Shown here piece after piece: positions 42,701 through 50,629 of a DNA stretch of 64,000 nt. Made by a program: the position numbers and the translations under genes. The notes beneath the pieces were generated by a model. That model was given only the letters and a program-made list of their open reading frames with translations. It ran no database searches and was not told the DNA's origin. Source of the stretch: Mycobacterium sp. UM_CSW (GTDB taxonomy: Bacteria > Actinomycetota > Actinomycetes > Mycobacteriales > Mycobacteriaceae); NCBI RefSeq assembly GCF_000455205.1, contig NZ_AUWQ01000035.1:35571-99570 (forward strand). Direction: 5' to 3'. Each line of letters begins with the position of its first letter. Positions within the stretch are counted from its first letter, which is position 1.

Positions 42701-43191
42701 TCATGTCCACCAAACCACCGCGTATCATCACCGCTGCCCTCGTGCTGCCCATCAGCATGCTCGAACACGAGATACCGGCCTCAGCGCCAGTGCACGCCAA
42801 AGAGACCAAAGACGTCGAACGCCGCGGTGTCGACCTGGTCCTCGCATACGAGAAAGCACTTGGCCGCCAACCGGCCGAACAAACGTTCACCAACAAAGGA
42901 TTCGACATCCTGTCCACCACACCGAACGGTGATACCTACCGCATCGAGGTCAAAGCCCGCCTCGAAGGTGCCACCGACTTCTACGTCACCCACAACGAAG
43001 TCCTCCTCGGCAAGAACGCCGTCCCTCGCTACCGACTTGCCCTCGTCAAAGTCGACCCACGCGGACCTGAGCATGACCAAGTCCGCTACCTCGACCATCC
43101 CTTCGCCACAACAGAACTCGGCGACTTCGAAGCCACCGGCATACGCGGCGACTGGAACAAAATGTGGGCCAAGGGAACTGAACCGTTCTGA
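39781..43191 (+). CDS. SNF2/DrmD-like helicase with C-terminal DUF3883-like domain
   Basis: 1136 residues from ATG 39781, with GGGGAGAG before it; the frame opens 18 codons earlier. Motif I is DDPGAGKT (127-134), DEAH at 228-231 (VVIDEAHRM), motif III LMTATPHSG, then a charged coiled linker (about 410-470), helicase C motifs KFIIFTEHRDT, ATDAAGEGLNLQ and QRFGRIHRIGQ. Residues about 1010-1110 (VERRGVDLVLAYEKALGR, GDTYRIEVKARLEG) match DUF3883, a nuclease-like fold. Overall this is the BrxH/DrmD-like helicase type of BREX and DISARM loci. First gene of a three-gene operon; stop overlaps next start (TGATG). Codon use is strongly C-ending and differs from flanking genes. Confidence 0.87.
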   Translation: MLLEELKPGLRIAGLIPGQVVTVIFAQSHGADTVELTFKTASGGLDQQLIFRKDENKLSVAQTGGRPFSAPASEFKLVAEAQRITLAGLYDPMLAVATSDVRPLPHQISAVYGELLPRTPLRFLLADDPGAGKTIMAGLYIKELILRDDIKRCLVVAPGGLVEQWQDELFFKFGLRFDLLTNQAIDAYINDNVFETHPLLIARMDQLSRNQELQIQIQDTEWDLVVIDEAHRMAAHYFGGKLEKTKRFQLGELLGRLTRHLLLMTATPHSGKVEDYQLFLTLLDRDRFEGKNSQNPETTGIMRRMIKEDLLTFDGKRLFPERKAETVPYELTQLEENLYEQVTDYVREGMNRADRVGGKRKNTVGFALTVLQRRLASSPEAIYKSLVRRTQRLHRKKQEILNGTYRETEPTVDLEGLDADDYNAEEVEQLEEELLDAATASQTVEELDAELAELADLTALAKQVRDSGTDRKWSELRTILEDHALITDNDGAPRKFIIFTEHRDTLDYLTTRIRTLIGKPDAVKAIHGGVRRGERRLITEEFTKNPETQILIATDAAGEGLNLQAAHLMVNYDLPWNPNRIEQRFGRIHRIGQEEVCRLWNIVASNTREGDVYTRLLIKIEEQRKAYGGKVFDVLGDAFHETPLRELLLKAIRYGDDPQVREKMHEVVDATVSEGLPELLKERALAADHLAEADLAELRAAMDEARARRLQPHYIELAFKAAFTRLGGRIAKRERGRYEIPHVPPQIRASKYQPIATKYDRVTFDLEHVRPESQTRADLLAPGHPLHDAVMEETTKLLGGALNYGTVLVSSTLEEPHLLVGVIEEVCDATGASISRRFGYAFVDSYGTVSHAGPAPYLDCVAAPDTPAVTAARQLPWLAEAEDRAMSWIITNQLPGYLAEVQPRRAAELAKTRALVIKRLEGERDRLLFDSAIAAEKEHAGDKPKESSESLNRKAVDLDVRLRKRLELLDQQELMSTKPPRIITAALVLPISMLEHEIPASAPVHAKETKDVERRGVDLVLAYEKALGRQPAEQTFTNKGFDILSTTPNGDTYRIEVKARLEGATDFYVTHNEVLLGKNAVPRYRLALVKVDPRGPEHDQVRYLDHPFATTELGDFEATGIRGDWNKMWAKGTEPF

Positions 43192-45992
43192 TGGAGGGGA
43201 CGTTGTCCGATAGTGCGCCAAAGCGGAAGCTTATCGAGGTGGCGCTGCCGCTTGAGGCGATCAACCGAGAGTCGGCTCGGGAAAAGTCGATTCGACACGG
43301 CCATCCCTCAACACTTCACCTCTGGTGGGCGCGCCGACCACTCGCCGCCGCCCGCGCTGTGTTGTTCGCGCAACTCGTAGACGATCCCTCTGCCCGACCC
43401 GACGAGTTCCCCACCGAGGAACTTCAGCGCAAAGAACGCAACCGGCTCCACAAGCTCATCGAGCGGCTTGTCGTGTGGGAAAGCATCCGGAACGAAGAGC
43501 TTTTCGCCGAGGCGCATGCCGAGATTCTTAAATCGACTGATGGCAACCCTCCGCCGATCCTCGACCCGTTCGCTGGCGGAGGGACGATTCCACTGGAAGC
43601 TCAGCGGCTCGGGATGGAAGCCTACGCCTCCGACCTGAATCCGGTTGCGGTACTGATCAATAAGGCGCTCATCGAGATCCCACCGAAATTCCGCGGCCAA
43701 CCGCCAGTGTTCCCCGGGCTCGCAGACTCGGAAATCCGATCGTGGAAAGGTGCCGAGGGGCTTGCTGCAGACGTACGAGCGTACGGCCGGTGGGCTCGAG
43801 ACGAAGCCGAGAAACGCATCGGACACCTGTACCCGAAAGCCACGCTGCCCGACGGATCAAATGCAACTGTCATTGCATGGATTTGGGCACGCACGGTGAC
43901 TTGTCCCAACCCAGCATGCGGAATTGACATGCCGCTCGTTCGGTCGTGGTGGCTCGGTAAAAAGAAGGGCAAAGAGTCGTACATCGTTCCAACGATCGTG
44001 GATGACAGAACGGCGCCTGGCGGGCGTCGTGTTCGGTTTGAGATCGGTAATGATCCCTCGACGGGGCCGATGTCATCCAACGACGGAACAGTCGCGAGGA
44101 CAACCGCCACGTGCGTAGCGTGCGAATCACCCGTTCCGCTGCCGTACGTTCGCGCCGAAGGTCGGGAAGGTCGTTTGCGTACCGAGCTAATGGCAATCGT
44201 TGCTGAGGGGCAACGCCGGCGGGTGTACCTGGCGCCGACTGCTCTGCAATCAGATGCGGCGAGGATCGGGCGTCCTGCATCCGTGCCGGTAGGCTCGTTG
44301 CCACCGCACGGCCTGAGCCCGGATAGTCACCAGACGATTCGAATATATGGATTCTATGAGTGGGCCGACCTCTTCACCAACCGCCAACTCGTCGCGCTCA
44401 CCACCTTCAGCGACCTCGTCGCCGTGGCCCACGACCGTGTCCTCGCCGACGGCGGGCCGTCCGACTACGCCGATGCAGTCGCTACGTATCTGGGATTCGC
44501 GGTTAGCCGACTTGCGAACAAGTCATCCTCAACCTGCTCCTGGGATTCCAGCACCAAGATGGAGGCGGTGCGCGGCGTGTTCGCGCGTCAAGCCCTACCT
44601 ATGACATGGGATTTCGCCGAGGCGAATCCCTGGGGCGGCTCAGGTGGCGATTATTTGGAAGACGTTGAGTGGGTGGCGCGTGCCGTCGAACGTGTACCCG
44701 CGACTAGACCCGGCTTCGCTCAACAGGCCGACGCACGTCGCGTTGTGATGCCAGCGAACACTCTCATTTCTACAGATCCGCCCTATTACGACAACATAGG
44801 TTATTCGGACCTTTCGGATTTCTTCTACGTCTGGCTCCGCCGCTCACTTCGAGGCATCTATCCGGACCTTTTATCGACCATGTTGGTGCCCAAAGCGGAT
44901 GAACTCGTCGCGAATCCGCATCGGCACGACGGCAGGGAAGGCGCCCGACAGTTCTTCGAGGACGGCTTCAAATCCGTTTTCGCCAGCGCGAGGGCGACTG
45001 CGACCGCGGACTTCCCGATTACCGTGTATTACGCCTTTAAGCAATCCGAATCTGACGATGATGGCCAGGCATCCACCGGTTGGGAAACTTTGCTCGAAGG
45101 CATGATCCAGAGCGGTTGGGAGATCACATCGACCTGGCCGATGCGAAGTGAGCTCAGCAATCGGATGCTGGCAAGCGGCACCAACGCGCTCGCGTCATCG
45201 ATCGTGCTTTCCTTGCGGCCACGTAGGGCTGACGCTCCCACGACGGACAAACGCAGCTTCATCACAGCACTGGAGGCCGAACTTCCCGACGCGCTTCGCA
45301 AGCTGCAGCAGGGGCGAATCGCGCCAGTGGATTTGCCGCAAGCAACTATTGGTCCCGGAATGGCTGTCTTCAGCCGCTATGCGGCGGTGCTTGAGCCTGA
45401 CGGCAAACACATGAGTGTCCGCTCAGCGCTTGCCCGCATTAATGAGATTCTCGACCGTGTTTTGAATGAGCAAGAAGCCGACTTCGACCCCACCAGCCGA
45501 TTCGCCATCGCGTGGTATCGCGCGCACGGGTACAACTTTGGCAAGTACGGAGACGCGGAACTGTTGGCGAACGCGCGCGGAGTCGTCGTCCAGGCGCTTG
45601 ATCGAGCAGGTGTACTCATCAGCCGCGCGGGCAGAGTCAACCTTCTCAAGCCGAATGATCTTGGTCCGAACTATGACGTGGTAGCGGATTTGCATACAAG
45701 TAATTGGGAGGCTTTGCATCACCTTGTCAGAGTGCTTGATGCGGAAGGCATTGAACGAGCTGGTGAATTCCTAAGAGCAGCGCTTGGTCGAACAGACGGA
45801 ATCATCGATGCCGACCTCATCAAGGAGCTCGCGCATCTGCTGTTCCGGGTCGCCGAGACGAACGGCTGGACCAAAGACGCGCTGAGCTTCAACGGCCTCG
45901 TCACGAGCTGGCCGGAAATCGTGGACACCGCACATACGAAAACTCCAAGAACCTCCCAAGGTTCATTTAATTTTGAGGAAGACGCAGACTGA
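43191..45992 (+). CDS. DUF1156-domain adenine-specific DNA methyltransferase
   Basis: 933 residues from ATG 43191, overlapping the helicase stop; TTG 43203 with GGAGGGG five bases before it is an alternative. DUF1156 at the N terminus (KRKLIEVALPLEAIN, HPSTLHLWWARRPLAAARAV). SAM motif I DPFAGGGTIPLEA (125-137); catalytic motif IV DPPYYDNI (529-536), the DPPY form of N6-adenine or N4-cytosine methyltransferases. Between them are Cys pairs (CPNPACG, CVAC) suggesting a zinc ribbon. This is the COG1743 type used by BREX type 3 as PglXI. Likely role: modifies host DNA for self-recognition. The next gene starts 1 bp after its stop. Confidence 0.88.
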   Translation: MEGTLSDSAPKRKLIEVALPLEAINRESAREKSIRHGHPSTLHLWWARRPLAAARAVLFAQLVDDPSARPDEFPTEELQRKERNRLHKLIERLVVWESIRNEELFAEAHAEILKSTDGNPPPILDPFAGGGTIPLEAQRLGMEAYASDLNPVAVLINKALIEIPPKFRGQPPVFPGLADSEIRSWKGAEGLAADVRAYGRWARDEAEKRIGHLYPKATLPDGSNATVIAWIWARTVTCPNPACGIDMPLVRSWWLGKKKGKESYIVPTIVDDRTAPGGRRVRFEIGNDPSTGPMSSNDGTVARTTATCVACESPVPLPYVRAEGREGRLRTELMAIVAEGQRRRVYLAPTALQSDAARIGRPASVPVGSLPPHGLSPDSHQTIRIYGFYEWADLFTNRQLVALTTFSDLVAVAHDRVLADGGPSDYADAVATYLGFAVSRLANKSSSTCSWDSSTKMEAVRGVFARQALPMTWDFAEANPWGGSGGDYLEDVEWVARAVERVPATRPGFAQQADARRVVMPANTLISTDPPYYDNIGYSDLSDFFYVWLRRSLRGIYPDLLSTMLVPKADELVANPHRHDGREGARQFFEDGFKSVFASARATATADFPITVYYAFKQSESDDDGQASTGWETLLEGMIQSGWEITSTWPMRSELSNRMLASGTNALASSIVLSLRPRRADAPTTDKRSFITALEAELPDALRKLQQGRIAPVDLPQATIGPGMAVFSRYAAVLEPDGKHMSVRSALARINEILDRVLNEQEADFDPTSRFAIAWYRAHGYNFGKYGDAELLANARGVVVQALDRAGVLISRAGRVNLLKPNDLGPNYDVVADLHTSNWEALHHLVRVLDAEGIERAGEFLRAALGRTDGIIDADLIKELAHLLFRVAETNGWTKDALSFNGLVTSWPEIVDTAHTKTPRTSQGSFNFEEDAD

Positions 45993-45993
45993 C

Positions 45994-48900
45994 ATGGCGC
46001 TGAGCAACCGTGACCGCATCAATAAGATGTTCGAGATTGTCGCCCCTCCTCTGGATGACTACATCTCCTTAGTGATCGGACAGGGCGACCCAGCGGTTGG
46101 CGCGGCCTGGCCGAAACTCGTGCGGGCCAAAGATGGGACATCTAGCGCTAAGACGTACAACGCTCACGACCCGCAGGTGCAGTTCCGGATGCTCACCGAG
46201 TCGAACATCACCGCTGGATTCAAGAAGGGCTGGTATCCCTTCAATAAGACTCTGGGCAAGGCTGGCGAGTCGTTCGCCATTGAACTTCGCGAAGTCCGAA
46301 ACAACTGGGCCCACAACGGCATGTTCACGGACGACGACGCGTACCGCGCCCTGGACACGGGCGAACGTCTGCTGAGACTTATCGGCGCGGCCAACGAAGC
46401 CGACGAAGTCCGGAGCATGCGGCTCAATCTCCGCCGTGTCACCGCCGACAAAGAAGACAAAAAAGTCCTCAGGGCCGCCGTCGACAACCCAGAGGCTGCC
46501 GGGCTAAAGGCCTGGCGCGATGTTCTACCACCCCACGATGACGTGGCAACAGGCAATTTCGCCGCTTCCGAATTCGCCGCCGACCTTTACAAAGTCGCCT
46601 TCGGCGGCGAACAGGACTCCGGCTATGCCAACCCTGTCGAATTCTTCCAACGCACATACCTCACCGAAGGCCTCAGTGACCTCATTGGCCGCGCGGTTCG
46701 ACGACTCTCCGGCGATGACAACGCTCCCCCAGTCATCAACCTGCAGACCAACTTCGGCGGTGGCAAAACACACTCCATGCTCGCCTTATGGCACGTCGCG
46801 GCTGGCCTGCCGATTGGCGAATTCCCGCAAGCCACACAAGATCTCCTGTCCGCGAACAAGTACAGCGGCGGCAACGTCAACCGCGTCGCCATCGTCGGCA
46901 ACCACTTCAGCCCCGCCGGGATCGAACGGGACGGCACCCACATCAACACCACGTGGGGTGAATTAGCCTGGCAGCTTGGAGGCCCGGAAGCCTATGCCTA
47001 CGTCGCTAAAGCCGACGCCGACCGCACCCCACCCGGCGACGCACTTGCCAAGCTCCTGGCCGCCTACGCCCCCACCGTCATCCTGATCGACGAATGGGTC
47101 GCCTACGCACGCTCCCTCGTCGGTCGTGACGACCTGGCCGGCGGCACCTTCGACGACCAATTCACCTTCGCCCAATTGCTCACCGAAGCCGCTAAAGCCA
47201 CATCCGGTGTGCTGGTGGTGATCTCGATTCCCGCCTCGGAAAGCGGCGACGCCGCCGACAGGGTTGTCGCCGGCAACGCCGAAGAGGTCGGCGGCGCCCA
47301 CGGACTCGAAGCACTCAAACGCCTGCAGAATGTCGTCCGCCGGGTCGCCGATCAGTGGCGCCCCGCGTCCTCCACCGAGGCATACCAGATCGTCAAGCAG
47401 CGACTCTTCACCCAGCCCGACGCTGTGGCGCTCGCCTCGATCAACGCCACCGCCCGCGCCTACGTCGACATGTACCGCAAATACACCGACGACTTCCCCC
47501 GCGAATCCCGCGACACCGCATACGAAGACCGCATCAAACGCACCTACCCCATCCACCCCGAACTGTTCGACCGGCTCTATGAGGAATGGTCATCGCTGGA
47601 GCGATTCCAGCGCACTCGCGGCGTGCTGCGACTGATGAGCACCGTCATCCACGCCCTGTGGGTTGGCGAAGACGCCTCACCGCTCATCATGCCCGGATCC
47701 GTCCCCCTGGCCACAGGCAGCGTCAACTCCGAACTTACCCAATACCTGCAGGATTCGTGGAAAGCTATCATCGACGCCGACGTCGACGGTCCTAACTCGG
47801 AGCCTGCTCGGATCGACAAAGACAAGCCGCTATTCGGGCAACGCTCACTGACCAAACGTCTTGCCCGCACAGTGTTCTTCGGAGCCGCCCCGACCATCGG
47901 CGCCGCACACAAAGGCCTGGAAACACAGCGCGTATTCCTCGGGACCGCCATCCCCGGTGACGTACCCGGCAACTTCCACGCCGCACTCACCCAACTCGCC
48001 GACCGCGCCACCTACTTCTACACCGGTTCCGGCAAATACTGGTATGACCTGCAGGCCAACATCACCCGCACCGCGCGCGACCAAGCTGAACGGCTACACA
48101 AGGAAGACGTCTGGGCCGAAATCGTCCGCCGCTTGCAAAGCCAAGCCCGCAGCCGCGGAGACTTCACCGGCGTGCATGTCTGCCCGGAAACCAACGGCGA
48201 CATTCCCGACACCGACGAAGCACGCCTGGTCATCCTGCACCCGAAGGTCGCCCATAAGAAAGGCACCGACTCCCCAGCAAAAGAGTTCGCACACATGGCA
48301 ACCGAGCATCGCGGCAGCGCCAACCGCACCAACCGCAACACGCTCGTCTACCTCGCGGCCGACGAAGCGCGGCTGGAAGAACTCGATACCGCAGCCCGCG
48401 ACTATCTCGGCTGGACACATGTCCTGAACAATGCAGCGGACCTCGACCTCACCGAGAACCAGAAAAACCAAGCCTGTCAACGTCAAACGACGGCTGAGCA
48501 GACCGTGACCGCCCGACTACTGCAGACCTTCACCTGGGCGCTGGTTCCTGCCCAGCCGGACCCCGGTGCACCGTTTATCATCCGCGAGACCAAGGTCGAA
48601 GGGCAGTCGGAATCGCTGGCCGAACGGGTCTCTCGACGCCTCGGCAACGACGGAGATCTTTCAATCCGGCAGGCTGCGGCCACCATTCGGTTGGCGATTA
48701 ATAAGGTTCCGCAAATCTGGAAGGACGGCCACGTCTCCCTCGGGTCACTGTGGGCGCTGTATTGCCAGTACCCGTACATGCCGCGGCTGCGCGACCGCAC
48801 CGTACTAAACGAGGGTATCGTCGACATGCCGATGCATTGGGACGTCGAAGCATTCGCCTTGGCCACAGCTTTCGACAAATCGGCGCACCGGTACATCAAT

Positions 48901-49317
48901 CTGTGGATCTCAGGGGACAAGAACGCCGCCCCTGCGCCGACCGATGCGGTCTTGCTGGTGCAACCGGAGGTGGCGCTCAAGCAACGTGAAGAAGAACCCC
49001 CACACGGTGGTGGTGATAAGCCTCCATATGGCGGCGAGCCAGGGTCGGCGAAACCCCCTTCGATTGACGTCGCGTTTCCGCCCGCGAAAAAGCGCTTCTA
49101 CGGAGTCAAAACGCTTAGCTCTGACAAAATTGCCCTGGACTTCAAAAACATCGCAGACGAGATCATTTCGAATCTTCGGGAGCCGAGCACCAGCCTCGTA
49201 GTCAAGATCGAGATTGAGGCCACGGACGCGTCCGGCTTCGACGAAAGCAAAATTCGCACCGTGTCGGAGAACGCCAGAACCTTGAAGTTCGATCAGTCAG
49301 GCTTTGAAGAGGACTGA
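45994..49317 (+). CDS. DUF499 P-loop ATPase with N-terminal Swt1-type HEPN domain
   Basis: 1107 residues from ATG 45994. Residues 1-140 are a Swt1-family HEPN domain with the RNase motif R-x4-H intact (RNNWAH, Arg102 and His107). The DUF499 ATPase follows: Walker A NFGGGKTH (Lys258) and Walker B VILIDEWVAY (Asp366, Glu367), with a Sensor-like LVVISIPASES. The C-terminal half (about 700-1107) contains FTWALVPAQPDPGAP and a Pro/Gly-rich linker before a final beta domain. DUF499 proteins are the BrxC/PglY-like ATPases of BREX-type systems; HEPN-Swt1 is a nuclease module. Together the protein could be both sensor and effector. Third gene of the operon, ended by a strong hairpin at 49383-49430. 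Confidence 0.86.
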   Translation: MALSNRDRINKMFEIVAPPLDDYISLVIGQGDPAVGAAWPKLVRAKDGTSSAKTYNAHDPQVQFRMLTESNITAGFKKGWYPFNKTLGKAGESFAIELREVRNNWAHNGMFTDDDAYRALDTGERLLRLIGAANEADEVRSMRLNLRRVTADKEDKKVLRAAVDNPEAAGLKAWRDVLPPHDDVATGNFAASEFAADLYKVAFGGEQDSGYANPVEFFQRTYLTEGLSDLIGRAVRRLSGDDNAPPVINLQTNFGGGKTHSMLALWHVAAGLPIGEFPQATQDLLSANKYSGGNVNRVAIVGNHFSPAGIERDGTHINTTWGELAWQLGGPEAYAYVAKADADRTPPGDALAKLLAAYAPTVILIDEWVAYARSLVGRDDLAGGTFDDQFTFAQLLTEAAKATSGVLVVISIPASESGDAADRVVAGNAEEVGGAHGLEALKRLQNVVRRVADQWRPASSTEAYQIVKQRLFTQPDAVALASINATARAYVDMYRKYTDDFPRESRDTAYEDRIKRTYPIHPELFDRLYEEWSSLERFQRTRGVLRLMSTVIHALWVGEDASPLIMPGSVPLATGSVNSELTQYLQDSWKAIIDADVDGPNSEPARIDKDKPLFGQRSLTKRLARTVFFGAAPTIGAAHKGLETQRVFLGTAIPGDVPGNFHAALTQLADRATYFYTGSGKYWYDLQANITRTARDQAERLHKEDVWAEIVRRLQSQARSRGDFTGVHVCPETNGDIPDTDEARLVILHPKVAHKKGTDSPAKEFAHMATEHRGSANRTNRNTLVYLAADEARLEELDTAARDYLGWTHVLNNAADLDLTENQKNQACQRQTTAEQTVTARLLQTFTWALVPAQPDPGAPFIIRETKVEGQSESLAERVSRRLGNDGDLSIRQAAATIRLAINKVPQIWKDGHVSLGSLWALYCQYPYMPRLRDRTVLNEGIVDMPMHWDVEAFALATAFDKSAHRYINLWISGDKNAAPAPTDAVLLVQPEVALKQREEEPPHGGGDKPPYGGEPGSAKPPSIDVAFPPAKKRFYGVKTLSSDKIALDFKNIADEIISNLREPSTSLVVKIEIEATDASGFDESKIRTVSENARTLKFDQSGFEED

Positions 49318-49382
49318 TGTCGCGCAGAGCACGTCTCACCGGACCCAACCCCTTGACCTAGGTAGGTTTTCCATCGGGCGCT

Positions 49383-49430
49383 ACTCATGCACCAACAACG
49401 GCAGATATCCGCCGTTGTTGGTGCATGAGT
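49383..49430. terminator. Strong hairpin, bidirectional terminator (hairpin D)
   Basis: ACTCATGCACCAACAACGGC (49383-49402), loop AGATATCC, then the exact reverse complement (49411-49430). The perfect 20-bp stem lies 66 bp after the DUF499 stop and directly abuts a minus-strand stop codon at 49432, so it can end both the plus-strand operon and the minus-strand ParA-SIR2 unit. Confidence 0.88.
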
Positions 49431-49431
49431 C

Positions 49432-49710
49432 TTAGACGCAACCGTTGGAGTTGGCCTCAGACGACGACAGCGTAGTCCGCTCCAGACGCGCTGATTCACC
49501 CCCCGGGCCTGTCTCGTAGATCTCGGACGAAGCTCCGGACAGACCCATGGTCATCCCGATCGTAAAGAGATTGCATAAGTTGCGTATCCACATTTCGTGG
49601 CCCGGTGTAAAAGTGACGGGACCAATGCTACTTGTTCGGCAATGCCGGCAAGTCGAAATTTGCGACCATTCGGGGACGTCCCGTCGCCGCAACGGATCGC
49701 TTGATTGCAC
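49432..49710 (-). CDS. Possible small protein or gene remnant downstream of the SIR2 gene
   Basis: 92 residues from GTG 49710, ending against hairpin D. The segment WSQISTCRHCRTSSIGPVTF has a CxxC pair like the start of zinc-ribbon/DUF4145-type proteins, and WIRNLCNLFTIGMTMGLSG is hydrophobic. It lies 61 bp after the SIR2 stop on the same strand, where a third gene of that unit would be. No good ribosome site is seen, composition is low-GC, and a neighbouring frame is also open, so it may be a degraded gene. Weak call; alternative is noncoding leader to the terminator. Confidence 0.33.
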   Translation of the reverse strand: MQSSDPLRRRDVPEWSQISTCRHCRTSSIGPVTFTPGHEMWIRNLCNLFTIGMTMGLSGASSEIYETGPGGESARLERTTLSSSEANSNGCV

Positions 49711-49771
49711 GCCAGGATGAGCTTCTCGAGAAGCGGGAGTACCCTGCGTCCGGGCAGATAGAACTGAAATG

Positions 49772-50629
49772 CTACGAGACCGCCCGGTACGAATCCACGC
49801 TGTCGGCTAGGTCTCGTAAGGCTGCAACAACTTCTCCATGTTGACCTGCCGGGTACTCAAGAAATTTTATGTTGTGCGTTTCTTCTATCGCCCGGCGCAC
49901 CGATAGATGCCGACCGGCTTCTACGATTGCGAAGTGCGTATGCTGGCTCGGAGCTGAAATGTTCACATTCTGCAGTAGTAACTCGATATCTGGATCTCCG
50001 TTGAAGCCTGAGCCAATAAATAAAAGCGTGCTTGTCAGGAAGATCGCGTCCAGGGCTGCAAAGAATTGCGGATAATCTCTTCGCGCAGTGAAGTATTGCC
50101 GCCTGGTAAGCACGACTTTCTGCGGATCGGAGACGCACCCATGAGCCTTCACAATCAGTCGCCTTGTGGACCGGAGATCATTAACGAGGTGACCTTCGTA
50201 GTAACGGCACACGTTGTATCCGGCAGCCGCTGCGCCCTGCGTAGCCAAGGACTCGTATATGCGGTCGTAGTTGGTTGTTATTACGATCTTCGGATCGATT
50301 CTCAACACAAGTTGATGAAGTTCCGAGGGCTGAAAGCCTGGATCTTCGAGCTCTTGGCGCAGAAAGAGGCCGAAGTCTGCTGAACCGAGAGCGTCAACTA
50401 AGATTTGTGCCGCATCAAGAAAGGCGCGTTGCTGCAATTGCTCTTCGGCGGCACTACGATCATCACCGTTATCGATCCTGTCGATGCCTCGTTGAAGAAA
50501 GTCCACCCAGCCCGGCGGCCGGACTCCATTTACATTTACCGATGAGGCGGAGGCGCCAGAGCCTAGGACGAGGACGCACCGCCTTTCGGCAATTTCGGTC
50601 AGTAGAGATTGCGACCATGGGATCGCCAT
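49772..50629 (-). CDS. SIR2-like domain protein (probable NAD-consuming defence effector)
   Basis: 285 residues from ATG 50629. A near-complete SIR2 fold with little else: GSGAS (23-27), TTNYD with Asn121, KAHG with His164 and LFIGSGFNGD (205-212). Asn and His are the residues required for NAD hydrolysis in phage-defence SIR2 proteins (ThsA, DSR, SIR2-pAgo types). The zinc module of deacetylase sirtuins is absent, which fits the NADase group. Its start codon immediately follows the TAG of the ParA-like gene (TAGATG), with GGAG upstream, so the two are translated together. Expected action: NAD depletion upon a trigger sensed by the partner. GC is lower than in the mycobacterial background. Confidence 0.87.
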   Translation of the reverse strand: MAIPWSQSLLTEIAERRCVLVLGSGASASSVNVNGVRPPGWVDFLQRGIDRIDNGDDRSAAEEQLQQRAFLDAAQILVDALGSADFGLFLRQELEDPGFQPSELHQLVLRIDPKIVITTNYDRIYESLATQGAAAAGYNVCRYYEGHLVNDLRSTRRLIVKAHGCVSDPQKVVLTRRQYFTARRDYPQFFAALDAIFLTSTLLFIGSGFNGDPDIELLLQNVNISAPSQHTHFAIVEAGRHLSVRRAIEETHNIKFLEYPAGQHGEVVAALRDLADSVDSYRAVS

